The notes under the pieces: generated by a model
Seen by the model: the letters and a program-made list of their open reading frames with translations, nothing else
Database searches by the model: none
Told to the model about the DNA's origin: nothing
From: JAZKID01 sp963714065
GTDB taxonomy: Bacteria > Pseudomonadota > Alphaproteobacteria > Rhizobiales > UBA4765
DNA length: 64,000 nt
Direction of reading: 5' to 3'
NCBI GenBank assembly: GCA_963714065.1
Contig: OY970226.1
Span: 1,240,001 to 1,304,000, forward strand
In this document: positions 19,024 through 26,069 of the stretch, piece after piece
Layout of the letters: each line of letters opens with the position of its first letter
Numbering within the stretch: position 1 is the first letter of the stretch
Translations under genes and position numbers: made by a program

Positions 19024-19299
19024 ATGACTTTACCTGCAATAACCAAACTCCGCGCGCTCGCGCTTGCCGCAATCTTAGGGCTAGGCTTTGGCGTCACGCT
19101 GCCTGCAACGCCTGCCAAGGCGCAGTGGGGCTGGGGCTACGATCATCGCTATTACGGCCATGGCTATCGCAATGATGGCTACCGTGATGGCTGGCGGCAT
19201 GAAAGAATGCGGGGCCCGCGCTGCTACTGGACGACGCAACGCGTATGGAGCCCGCGCCTGCATCGCCATGTCAGGAAAGACGTGCGCGTCTGCCGCTAG
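19024..19299 (+). CDS. Small secreted protein with C-x22-C signature, copy 1
   Basis: A 91-aa protein with a clear Sec signal peptide (cleavage expected after AKA, residue 33). The mature part is Tyr/Gly/His/Arg-rich (repeats of GYR and DG). It ends in a 25-residue module bounded by C67 and C90, with the pattern C-x-W-x4-VWS-x-R-x-H-x8-V-C. The next gene has the same module with the same spacing, so the two look like tandem paralogues. AAAGGA precedes the ATG. A strong intrinsic terminator follows, so it is probably a monocistronic transcript. No family recognised; an envelope protein with a disulfide is my inference. Confidence 0.75.
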   Translation: MTLPAITKLRALALAAILGLGFGVTLPATPAKAQWGWGYDHRYYGHGYRNDGYRDGWRHERMRGPRCYWTTQRVWSPRLHRHVRKDVRVCR

Positions 19300-19322
19300 G
19301 TCTTCCCATCTCTGCTACCCAC

Positions 19323-19350
19323 AAAAGGGGCACGAAAGTGCCCCTTTTTT
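19323..19350 (+). terminator. Rho-independent terminator after small secreted protein 1
   Basis: An 11-bp stem AAAAGGGGCAC with a GAAA loop and the complementary arm, followed by a run of T. It sits 23 bp after the stop codon of the upstream gene on the plus strand. Confidence 0.9.
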
Positions 19351-19442
19351 TGTATGTAAAATTTAACACTTTCTGCTTATAGTCCGCGACGTCTGTCGGG
19401 TGGCTCTTCCGGCCGCTCCAACTCCCTTTGAAAGGACTTTCA

Positions 19443-19676
19443 ATGACAAAACTATCGGTGACAAAACTATTACGCTTGCTCTCGGTTTTCGCGGTGCTCG
19501 GCTTCGTTTTCGCCGCCTCCGCGCAACCCGCCTCTGCCCATGGCATGCGTCATCACCACCATTGGAACCATCATCACGGCGTCATGAAATATCATCACTG
19601 CCATTGGATGAATGCTCATGTCTGGAGCAAACGCTACCATATGTGGACATGGAGACGGAAACTCGTCTGCCACTGA
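19443..19676 (+). CDS. Small His-rich secreted protein with C-x22-C signature, copy 2
   Basis: A 77-aa protein with a Sec signal peptide (cleavage expected after ASA, residue 32). The mature protein begins with a histidine cluster (HHHHWNHHH) that could bind metal. It ends in a module bounded by C53 and C76, separated by 22 residues as in the preceding gene; W, VWS, R, H and the final V align at identical offsets. ATG 19443 is chosen because AAAGGA lies at 19430-19435; a TTG at 19428 is less likely. It has its own terminator. Function unknown; metal binding is inference from composition. Confidence 0.75.
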   Translation: MTKLSVTKLLRLLSVFAVLGFVFAASAQPASAHGMRHHHHWNHHHGVMKYHHCHWMNAHVWSKRYHMWTWRRKLVCH

Positions 19677-19693
19677 GGATAAATCGGAAATGA

Positions 19694-19723
19694 AAAAAGG
19701 GGCCGTCAATGGCCCCTTTTTTA
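19694..19723 (+). terminator. Rho-independent terminator after small secreted protein 2
   Basis: Perfect hairpin AAAAAAGGGGCC, loop GTCAAT, then the complement ending in TTTTTT. Because the arms are A-rich and T-rich it can act on both strands, terminating the secreted-protein gene and the converging rplS transcript. Confidence 0.9.
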
Positions 19724-19742
19724 TTGCGCAATCATAAAAGAT

Positions 19743-20135
19743 TTATTCGGCCTCTTTCGAGGTCTCGCCGCCCTGCTGGTCCTGGCGTTCGGTAATGCGC
19801 GCCGCCTTGCCTTCAAGCTGGCGCAGATAATAGAGCTTCGCGCGGCGCACCGTGCCGCGGCGGATGACCTTGATGCTGTCGATCATCGGCGAATAAACCG
19901 GAAACACCCGCTCGACGCCTTCACCGTAAGAAATCTTCCGCACGGTAAAGTTCTCGTTAACGCCCCGGCCGGCGCGCGCGATGCAAAGACCCTCATAGGC
20001 CTGAATGCGCGTGCGCTCGCCTTCGGTCACCTTCACGTTGACCTGCAAGGTGTCGCCGGCATCGAACTCCGGCACGGCGCGTTTGTCCTTCAGGCGCTTT
20101 TCTTCTTCAGCTTCAAGCTGTTGGATAATATTCAT
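19743..20135 (-). CDS. rplS: 50S ribosomal protein L19
   Basis: Ribosomal protein L19 (130 aa), which sits at the 30S-50S interface. Recognisable features are FDAGDTLQVNVKVTEGERTRIQAYEG and the basic FTVRKISYGEGVERVFP stretch ending with RRGTVRRAKLYYLR. The C-terminus has a short polar extension. ATG 20135 is chosen, with CGGAG eight bases upstream; a longer start would add MSRSPELN, which the family lacks. It is last in the order rpsP-rimM-trmD-rplS, a classic bacterial cluster. Confidence 0.96.
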   Translation of the reverse strand: MNIIQQLEAEEEKRLKDKRAVPEFDAGDTLQVNVKVTEGERTRIQAYEGLCIARAGRGVNENFTVRKISYGEGVERVFPVYSPMIDSIKVIRRGTVRRAKLYYLRQLEGKAARITERQDQQGGETSKEAE

Positions 20136-20210
20136 GTTCAACTCCGGGGAACGGCTCAAGGCCGCACCGCAACTTCTTTCCGTTTCCTATAACTTATACT
20201 TTCAGCCTTG

Positions 20211-20897
20211 TCACCCTTCTTTGAGGGGCTTGCTTAAGAGGGTTGGACGATAGTTTTGCGTCGCATTTTGGGCGTCCTCTGCACGCCAGCGCGCGATTTT
20301 CCCATGATCGCCGGACAAAAGCACATCCGGGATCTTCTCGCCCTCGAATACGGCCGGGCGCGTATAATGGGCGTATTCGAGCAGGCCCTGCTCGAAACTT
20401 TCTTCCGTGCCGGACGCCTCGGATCCCATAACGCCGGGAAGCAGACGCACGCAGGCCTCGAGCACGCTCATGGCTGCAATTTCACCGCCTGCGAGCACAT
20501 AATCGCCGACCGAAACCGGAATAAGCTTGCGCGCCCCGACGATGCGCTCGTCGATCCCCTCGAAACGGGCGCAGAAGATCACAAGTCCCGGCCCCTGCGA
20601 CCAGGCGCGGACCCTGCCTTGGGTCAGCGTCTCCCCGCGCGGCGTCATCAGGAGGCGCGGGCGGTCATCGGCAGGCAGGCTGTCGAGGGCGGCTGCCGCC
20701 ACATCGGCCCGCAGCACCATGCCGGGACCGCCCCCTGCGGGCGTGTCGTCGACAGTCTGATGTTTGCCAAGACCGAATTGCCGCAGATTGACGGTCTCAC
20801 ACGACCATTGCTTACCCAGCGCCTTGCCGGTCAGGCTGTGGCCGAGCGGGCCCGGGAACATGTCGGGATAAAGCGTGATGACGGAACAGCGCCACAT
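20211..20897 (-). CDS. trmD: tRNA (guanine-N1)-methyltransferase TrmD
   Basis: SPOUT methyltransferase (228 aa) that makes m1G37 in tRNAs, preventing frameshifting. It opens with VITLYPDMFPG and contains DDTPAGGGPGMV. The trefoil-knot SAM site is spelled by FCARFEGIDERI and SVGDYVLAGGEIAAMSVLEA. The gene lies 75 bp upstream of rplS. It is separated from rimM by a 250-bp gap that is filled with palindromic repeat sequence. Confidence 0.96.
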   Translation of the reverse strand: MWRCSVITLYPDMFPGPLGHSLTGKALGKQWSCETVNLRQFGLGKHQTVDDTPAGGGPGMVLRADVAAAALDSLPADDRPRLLMTPRGETLTQGRVRAWSQGPGLVIFCARFEGIDERIVGARKLIPVSVGDYVLAGGEIAAMSVLEACVRLLPGVMGSEASGTEESFEQGLLEYAHYTRPAVFEGEKIPDVLLSGDHGKIARWRAEDAQNATQNYRPTLLSKPLKEG

Positions 20898-20910
20898 GTT
20901 AAGTTTTTCT

Positions 20911-21145
20911 TGTCATCCTGAGCACCCGGATCATGCCTCCGGCATGTCCGAGTGTAAACTCCGCGAAGGATCTCAGTAACGTCATGCTCGCACTTGCCCG
21001 TCTACGCCTTCCAGGCTTCGCCGGGTTTAGTCCATAATGTCCGCCGAAGCGTAAAACGCGAAGGCGGATTGCGAGCATCTTAGATCCTCGGAACAAGTCC
21101 GAGGATGACGAAGGGGAGATCCTTCGGCTTCGCCTCAGGATGACA
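20911..21145 (+). repeat. Compound palindromic intergenic repeat (trmD-rimM gap)
   Basis: A 235-bp non-coding block bounded by TGTCATCCTGAG and CTCAGGATGACA, so its ends are inverted repeats. Inside are further short inverted segments (for example TCCGCCGAAGCG against the later CGAAGGCGGA, and GATCCTCGG...CCGAGGATGAC). It appears to be several short palindromic units nested together. A related half element occurs at 37581-37606 upstream of parB. It fills the gap between rimM and trmD, which otherwise form one operon. Confidence 0.75.
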
Positions 21146-21148
21146 TGA

Positions 21149-21655
21149 TTAGGATATCGCTTCATCACCGATCACAATCGTCTGTTTCTCAAGATCGATC
21201 TCCGGCACGAACTGCCTGGTCAACGCAACCATCTGCGTATCGTTGCCGACCTTGATTTCAAGCACATCGCCCGCGCCGAAATTGCGCACGGCCACCACCT
21301 GCCCCAGTTTCTCACCGGAGATCTTGAGCACCTGCAAGCCGATCAGATCGGCATGATAAAAATCTTCCGCACCGAGCTTGGGCAACCGCCCCCGCGGCAC
21401 ACGCAACTGCTCATGCGTCAGGGCCTGCGCCTGATCGCGCGTGGCGATGCCCTCGAAAGAGGCAATCACCTTTGCCCCCTTGTCCGGCTTGACGCTGGCA
21501 ATCTCGAGCACGCGGCCATCGCTTAAAGTAAGCGGCGAATAGGTGCCAAGATCGAGCGGCTGCGTCAGCGCGGTGTTTACATGCACCGCGCCTTTCACAC
21601 CATGCGGGCTGCCTACCACGCCCACCGTCACCCATTTATCCGAAGCACCCTTCAT
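21149..21655 (-). CDS. rimM: Ribosome maturation factor RimM
   Basis: 16S rRNA processing factor (168 aa) that binds S19 during 30S assembly. The N-terminal RimM domain begins VTVGVVGSPHGVKGAVHV and contains the FEGIATRDQAQAL helix. The PRC-barrel domain follows (EDFYHADLIGLQV...VRNFGAGDVLEI). It ends with the usual hydrophobic strand FVPEIDLEKQTIVI. It starts 6 bp after rpsP stops and is followed by the repeat block before trmD. Confidence 0.95.
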   Translation of the reverse strand: MKGASDKWVTVGVVGSPHGVKGAVHVNTALTQPLDLGTYSPLTLSDGRVLEIASVKPDKGAKVIASFEGIATRDQAQALTHEQLRVPRGRLPKLGAEDFYHADLIGLQVLKISGEKLGQVVAVRNFGAGDVLEIKVGNDTQMVALTRQFVPEIDLEKQTIVIGDEAIS

Positions 21656-21661
21656 GCCACA

Positions 21662-22063
21662 TCAGGAAGCTGCGGCTTCCGCTGCGGGTTCGGCCGCCTG
21701 CACCGGGGCCGCTGCTGCGGGAGCAGGTGCGGGAGCAGCCGCTGCCTCTTCCGCCTCTTTGCCGCGTTCTTTACGCGGAATGGCTTTTTGCGGATTGTTG
21801 CGGGCCTTGCGCTTCAACAGGCCTGCCGCATCGAGAAAGCGCAGCACGCGGTCGGACGGCTGCGCGCCCTTGGACAGCCAGGCTTTCGCTTCTTCGACAT
21901 TGAGAACCACGCGCTCCTTGTTCTCTTTCGGCAGCATCGGGTTATAGGTGCCGATATAGGCAATGCAACGGCCATCGCGCGGGGCGCGGCTGTCGGCAAT
22001 GATGATACGGTAGAAGGGACGCTTCTTTGCGCCTACGCGCGTCATACGCATTTTCAGTGACAT
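21662..22063 (-). CDS. rpsP: 30S ribosomal protein S16
   Basis: Ribosomal protein S16 (133 aa). The core occupies the first ~85 residues: MSLKMRMTRVGAKKRPFYRI, ADSRAPRDGRCIAYIGTYNP and the WLSKGAQPSDRVLRFL segment. The last ~35 residues form an Ala/Pro-rich acidic tail of the kind often seen in alphaproteobacterial S16. It lies 20 bp downstream of ffh and heads rpsP-rimM-trmD-rplS. Confidence 0.96.
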   Translation of the reverse strand: MSLKMRMTRVGAKKRPFYRIIIADSRAPRDGRCIAYIGTYNPMLPKENKERVVLNVEEAKAWLSKGAQPSDRVLRFLDAAGLLKRKARNNPQKAIPRKERGKEAEEAAAAPAPAPAAAAPVQAAEPAAEAAAS

Positions 22064-22083
22064 GTCAGTTCTCCTTTGGTTGT

Positions 22084-23595
22084 TTACTTTCTGTCGTTCT
22101 TCGGCAGGCTGGGAAGCCCGCCAAAATTCATTCCGCTTAAACCCGGAAGCTTGGAAATGCCTCCAGTCATTCCAGCAGGCGGCGTGAACCCTTTCGGCAA
22201 TTGCGGCATCTGCTGTTGCAGGGCGGCAAGATCCTCGGGCGAAGGCGCGCCGTTCATGCCGAACATGCTGCCCAAATTACCCATCATGCCGCCACGCTTT
22301 TTCCCCATCGCCTTCATCATGTCGGCCATGCCACGATGCATTTTGAGGAGCTTGTTGATCTCCTCCAAAGAGGTGCCGGAACCTGCGGCGATGCGCTTCT
22401 TGCGCGAAAAGTTGAGAAGCTTGTGCGGCTTTTCCCGCTCGGGTCCTGTCATCGAGGAAATAATCGCCGTCTGCCGTTTAACCATTTTATCGTCGATGCC
22501 GGAAGCTGCGATCTTGTCCTTCATTTTGCCGATGCCGGGCAGCATGTTGAGCATGCCGGACAGGCCGCCCATCTTGCCCATCTGCGCCAGTTGCGCGGAA
22601 AGATCGTCGAGCGTGAACTCGCCTTTTTTCAGGCGCGCGGCCAGATCCTCTGCCTTTTCGCGGTCGATGCTTTCAGCGGCCTTTTCCACGAGCGAAACGA
22701 TATCGCCCATGCCGAGAATCCTGCTCGCCACGCGCTCTGCATGAAACTCCTCGAGCGCTTCCATCTTTTCGCCGGTGCCCATCAGCTTGATCGGCTTAGC
22801 CATAACGGCGCGCATGGAAAGCGCCGCACCGCCGCGCGCATCGCCGTCAGTTCGCGTCAGCACGATGCCGGTGAGACTGACGCGCGCATCGAAAGCCTTT
22901 GCCGTAGTCACCGCGTCCTGGCCGGTCAGGCTGTCGACGACGAGCAGGATTTCATGCGGACTTGTCAGCGATTTGATCGACGACGCCTCGTTCATCATCT
23001 CTTCATCGAGCGTGGTGCGGCCTGCCGTGTCCAGGATAAGCACGTCATAGCCGCCGAGCCTTGCGTCTTTCAGCGCGCGCCTTGCGATAACGGGCGGCGT
23101 TTCACCGCCAATGACGGGAAGCGTATCGATGCCCGTTTGCACACCCAGCACTTTCAATTGCTCCTGCGCCGCAGGGCGGTAGGTATCCAATGATGCAAGC
23201 AGCACCTTCTTGCGATATTTCTCCGACAGGCGCTTGGCGATTTTCGCAGCCGTCGTCGTCTTGCCGGAGCCTTGCAGGCCGACCAGCATGAACACGACCG
23301 GCGCGCTTGCGTTCAGATCGAGAGAAACGGGCGCGCCCAGCATCTGCGTCAGCTCGTCATGCACGATCTTGACGACCATCTGCCCCGGCGTCACGGATTT
23401 CAGCACATCGCTGCCGACCGCCTTTTGCCGCACACGCTCCACGAAATCGCGCGCCACATCGAGCGCCACATCGGCCTCGAGCAGGGCGCGGCGCACTTCG
23501 CGCATGGCCTCTGCCACATCGGCCTCGGTGAGCGCACCGCGACCTTTAAGCCTATCCAATATGCCTGTCAGCTTTTGCGACAGATTGTCGAACAT
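22084..23595 (-). CDS. ffh: Signal recognition particle protein Ffh
   Basis: SRP54 GTPase (503 aa) that binds signal peptides and 4.5S RNA and delivers ribosomes to FtsY. The N domain covers residues ~1-85. The G domain starts with Walker A GLQGSGKTTTAAKIAK (106-121), then DTYRPAAQEQL, DTAGRTTLDEEM and TRTDGDARGGAALS. The Met/Gly-rich C-terminal M domain holds the KKRIAAGSGTSLEEIN helix. The start at 23595 has AGGAAGGG upstream; a longer frame to 23706 adds non-family residues. The partner ftsY is encoded at 27.4 kb. Confidence 0.97.
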   Translation of the reverse strand: MFDNLSQKLTGILDRLKGRGALTEADVAEAMREVRRALLEADVALDVARDFVERVRQKAVGSDVLKSVTPGQMVVKIVHDELTQMLGAPVSLDLNASAPVVFMLVGLQGSGKTTTAAKIAKRLSEKYRKKVLLASLDTYRPAAQEQLKVLGVQTGIDTLPVIGGETPPVIARRALKDARLGGYDVLILDTAGRTTLDEEMMNEASSIKSLTSPHEILLVVDSLTGQDAVTTAKAFDARVSLTGIVLTRTDGDARGGAALSMRAVMAKPIKLMGTGEKMEALEEFHAERVASRILGMGDIVSLVEKAAESIDREKAEDLAARLKKGEFTLDDLSAQLAQMGKMGGLSGMLNMLPGIGKMKDKIAASGIDDKMVKRQTAIISSMTGPEREKPHKLLNFSRKKRIAAGSGTSLEEINKLLKMHRGMADMMKAMGKKRGGMMGNLGSMFGMNGAPSPEDLAALQQQMPQLPKGFTPPAGMTGGISKLPGLSGMNFGGLPSLPKNDRK

Positions 23596-23729
23596 CGTTT
23601 CCCTTCCTTCACGAAAGCCAAACACAAAACGCGCCCGGGGGCGCAACGCGCTGCCGGACGTGGACCTCCCGGCTCTTGATGGCCGGGTCGGTGGCTCAAA
23701 GCCCAAAGGCTTTTCGCTGGAATGGGCCT

Positions 23730-23758
23730 GTTTTAAGGGGCTGAAGCAAAAAGGTCAA
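23730..23758 (-). promoter_or_regulatory. Candidate sigma-70 promoter of ffh
   Basis: On the minus strand TTGACC is followed after 17 bp by TAAAAC, about 135 bp upstream of the ffh start. The hexamers are only partial matches, so this is tentative. Confidence 0.3.
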
Positions 23759-23779
23759 CAAAAATAGGGCTATTTTTAT

Positions 23780-24562
23780 TCAGGCGGCTGCTTTCAGCGT
23801 CGGTTCCAGCCTGTCCAAAATCGTGCGAGCCGCGGCGGCAAAACGTGTGCAGACCTCGATAATGGAAACACCATGCAAGGGTTCCAACGCCTGGCCTTGC
23901 GCCCCCAGAACGACTTTGAACTGAATATTATATTCCCAATCCCTGACCTGCGGATCGCCTATCGGCCGCCAGACGGCCAGTTTATAACCATCGGCGATGT
24001 CGCCAAAAGGAACATTTTCTTCAATGGGATGAATATCGCGCAAATTGCTTCTGGCAAAGGCGATCGGCGCATAGCGCAAATTGAGGCTGCTCCGGTGCTT
24101 GTCCAAAATATTGAGCGGATGCAAAAGCGCTAAAACCGAGACCGTGTCCGCAGGATTGTTCTTCTTGAATTCGAAAGGCTGCAATCTGCGAATAACATCC
24201 TGCGCCTGCGCATTAATCCCCCTGATTCTGTAACGCCCTTTTTTGTCATAATCGGCCTCGTGTTCGAAAATCGGAAATTCTGTTCCGTTCAACTCTTGGC
24301 CTGTTTCCGCAACCGTCAGATCCGTGATCGCATGATCAAGCGCGGAGCGGAAATTATGGACGATTTCGCCCATGACAATCGGCCATTCCGCCGGTATCGG
24401 CCGGATAATATGATAGGTCGCCGTTTTAATGCCGGTTTGCGGATCAAAACTCTCGCGAATCTCATAAATTCTGTCTTGCAGAAAAGCCGCCAGATCGGCC
24501 TGCAAATTCTGGGCCTGTTTTTCAGCCCGGTCGATCTTCGCCCTTGCGCTGGGAAATGACAC
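23780..24562 (-). CDS. Hypothetical protein with HNxRSALDH motif (HEPN-like R-x4-H)
   Basis: A 260-aa soluble protein I cannot name. It has an N-terminal helical region (DRAEKQAQNLQADLAAF), a small beta segment (TATYHIIRPIPAEWPI), then GEIVHNFRSALDHAITDL at 65-82. HNxRSALDH recurs in a widespread uncharacterised family. R72 and H77 give the R-x4-H spacing found in HEPN ribonucleases and related helical domains, so a HEPN-like fold is possible. The C-terminal part is alpha/beta and ends in helices. It stands alone between ffh and the GyrI-like gene; no toxin or antitoxin partner is adjacent. Confidence 0.65.
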   Translation of the reverse strand: MSFPSARAKIDRAEKQAQNLQADLAAFLQDRIYEIRESFDPQTGIKTATYHIIRPIPAEWPIVMGEIVHNFRSALDHAITDLTVAETGQELNGTEFPIFEHEADYDKKGRYRIRGINAQAQDVIRRLQPFEFKKNNPADTVSVLALLHPLNILDKHRSSLNLRYAPIAFARSNLRDIHPIEENVPFGDIADGYKLAVWRPIGDPQVRDWEYNIQFKVVLGAQGQALEPLHGVSIIEVCTRFAAAARTILDRLEPTLKAAA

Positions 24563-24573
24563 CTTGTCCTCCT

Positions 24574-25164
24574 TTACTTCAACGGTACATAGACCTCGGT
24601 CCGCATGTCTTTCGGCGCGGTTTTGGCGGGGTCGGCCATATAACGCTCGAGCGTGTAATCGCCGACGTCGAAGCCCTGATCCTCAACGAAAGTCTGAAGC
24701 TCGAAATAGGTGTCTTCGATACTGTCGAGCGGACCGACATGGACGATGCGCAAGGCCTTGCCCGCCGGCGATTGCGTAAATGTGAACCCGGCTGCTTTCG
24801 CCTGGTCAATACCCGTAACCGGCATCATCACATCCGCCGAAAAACTGCTCTCGTCGGCTTGCACGAACATGGCAAGCGGCGGATCGGCTTTAAGCAGGTT
24901 ATCGACGCCGGAGGCGCGTATTTTTTCCTGCAACTCTGCAATCGCTTTCGGAATAAGCGCAGGCGCCTCGGCCGGTTTCCCCATCACGCGTGTAACGGCG
25001 ACAGGCTGGGGCGTCAGCGTGACCCGCTCGACCGCGAGATCGGACGGCGTGCGCCCCAAAGGCTCGATTGCCTGCACAAACCCGCCTTCCGCCATCGCAG
25101 TCATCGGCAGAACCAGAACCATCATAAAAAAAAGCACGCGCATCATAAAGCGTTTTGCCTTCAA
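24574..25164 (-). CDS. Exported GyrI-like (AraC effector-binding-domain) protein
   Basis: Protein of ~190 aa with an N-terminal signal peptide ending in MTAMA, followed by a single GyrI-like small-molecule-binding fold. The pattern is EPLGRTPSDLAVERVTLTPQ, then ...FSADVMMPVTG and a conserved closing block VHVGPLDSIEDTYFEL with a C-terminal EVYVPL strand. Cytosolic relatives bind drugs or effectors; an exported form suggests ligand binding in the periplasm. Start TTG 25164 has AGGGG at good spacing and gives a Lys/Arg n-region; ATG 25146 is the alternative. It diverges from dapF. Confidence 0.75.
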   Translation of the reverse strand: MKAKRFMMRVLFFMMVLVLPMTAMAEGGFVQAIEPLGRTPSDLAVERVTLTPQPVAVTRVMGKPAEAPALIPKAIAELQEKIRASGVDNLLKADPPLAMFVQADESSFSADVMMPVTGIDQAKAAGFTFTQSPAGKALRIVHVGPLDSIEDTYFELQTFVEDQGFDVGDYTLERYMADPAKTAPKDMRTEVYVPLK

Positions 25165-25190
25165 TCGTCTGCCCCTGTAACATAGCGCCT

Positions 25191-26069
25191 ATGACGCAGG
25201 ACGCACCAGTTTTATTTCGCAAGATGAACGGGGCCGGCAACGATTTTGTCGTGTTGGACGCGCGCGCCGGGCCCTTGCCCCTGAATGAAGTCAGCATCCG
25301 CGCCATCTGCGAGCGAAAAACCGGCCTCGGCTGCGAGCAATTGCTCGTGATGGAGAAAGCCGATGATGCCGACATATTCATGCGCATTTACAATGCCGAT
25401 GGCGGGGAAACGGAAGCCTGCGGCAACGGCACGCGCTGCATCGGCCGGCTGATGATGGACGAAACCGGCAAAAGCAGCGTCACTATCGCAACGCTTGCCG
25501 GAACCTTGCGGGCCAGCGACGGCGGCTCCTGGGACAAAGTGACCGTCGACATGCTCGAGCCGCTTTTCGCCTGGAACGACATTCCGCTCGCCGAGCCTTT
25601 TCGCGACACGCGCGCCATCGAACTACAGTTCGGCCCCATCGACGCGCCGCTGCTGCATTCGCCTGCGGTGGTGAACATGCGCGTGCCGCATACGATTTTT
25701 TTCGTCGACGATCTCGATTGCGTCGATCTCGGCCAGGCCGGGCTCATGCTGGAGCACCACCCGATCTTCCCGGAAGGCTCCAATATTTCTCTGGCGCGCG
25801 TGGATGCGCGCGATCATCTCACCGTGAAAACCTGGGAGCGCGGCTCGGGCCTCACCAGGGCCTGCGGCACGGGGGCGTGCGCCGCCGCCGTCTGCGCCAT
25901 GCGCAAGCGCATGATAGAGCGGCGCGCAACCGTCACCCTCCCCGGCGGCGATCTGATGATTGAGTGGCGGGAGCGCGACAATCATGTCCTGATGACCGGC
26001 CCGGTGGAAATGGAAGGCGATGGCACGGTTCCACCACACCTCTTCAAGGAGAATGTGCATGCCGGTTGA
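25191..26069 (+). CDS. dapF: Diaminopimelate epimerase
   Basis: Converts LL- to meso-diaminopimelate for lysine and peptidoglycan synthesis (292 aa). The start motif FRKMNGAGNDFVVLD is intact. The two catalytic cysteines lie in GGETEACGNGTRCIG and TRACGTGACAA, as required for the two-base racemase mechanism. ATG 25191 is the family start; the frame extends to 25155 without support. The stop overlaps the mtaB start by 11 bp. dapB is encoded at the right end of the window. Confidence 0.96.
   Translation: MTQDAPVLFRKMNGAGNDFVVLDARAGPLPLNEVSIRAICERKTGLGCEQLLVMEKADDADIFMRIYNADGGETEACGNGTRCIGRLMMDETGKSSVTIATLAGTLRASDGGSWDKVTVDMLEPLFAWNDIPLAEPFRDTRAIELQFGPIDAPLLHSPAVVNMRVPHTIFFVDDLDCVDLGQAGLMLEHHPIFPEGSNISLARVDARDHLTVKTWERGSGLTRACGTGACAAAVCAMRKRMIERRATVTLPGGDLMIEWRERDNHVLMTGPVEMEGDGTVPPHLFKENVHAG

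Noticed and set aside
23596..23779. Possible 4.5S (SRP) RNA upstream of ffh
   Set aside because: The conserved GGAA-tetraloop/asymmetric-loop sequence of SRP RNA is not present; the region is a leader with a possible promoter.
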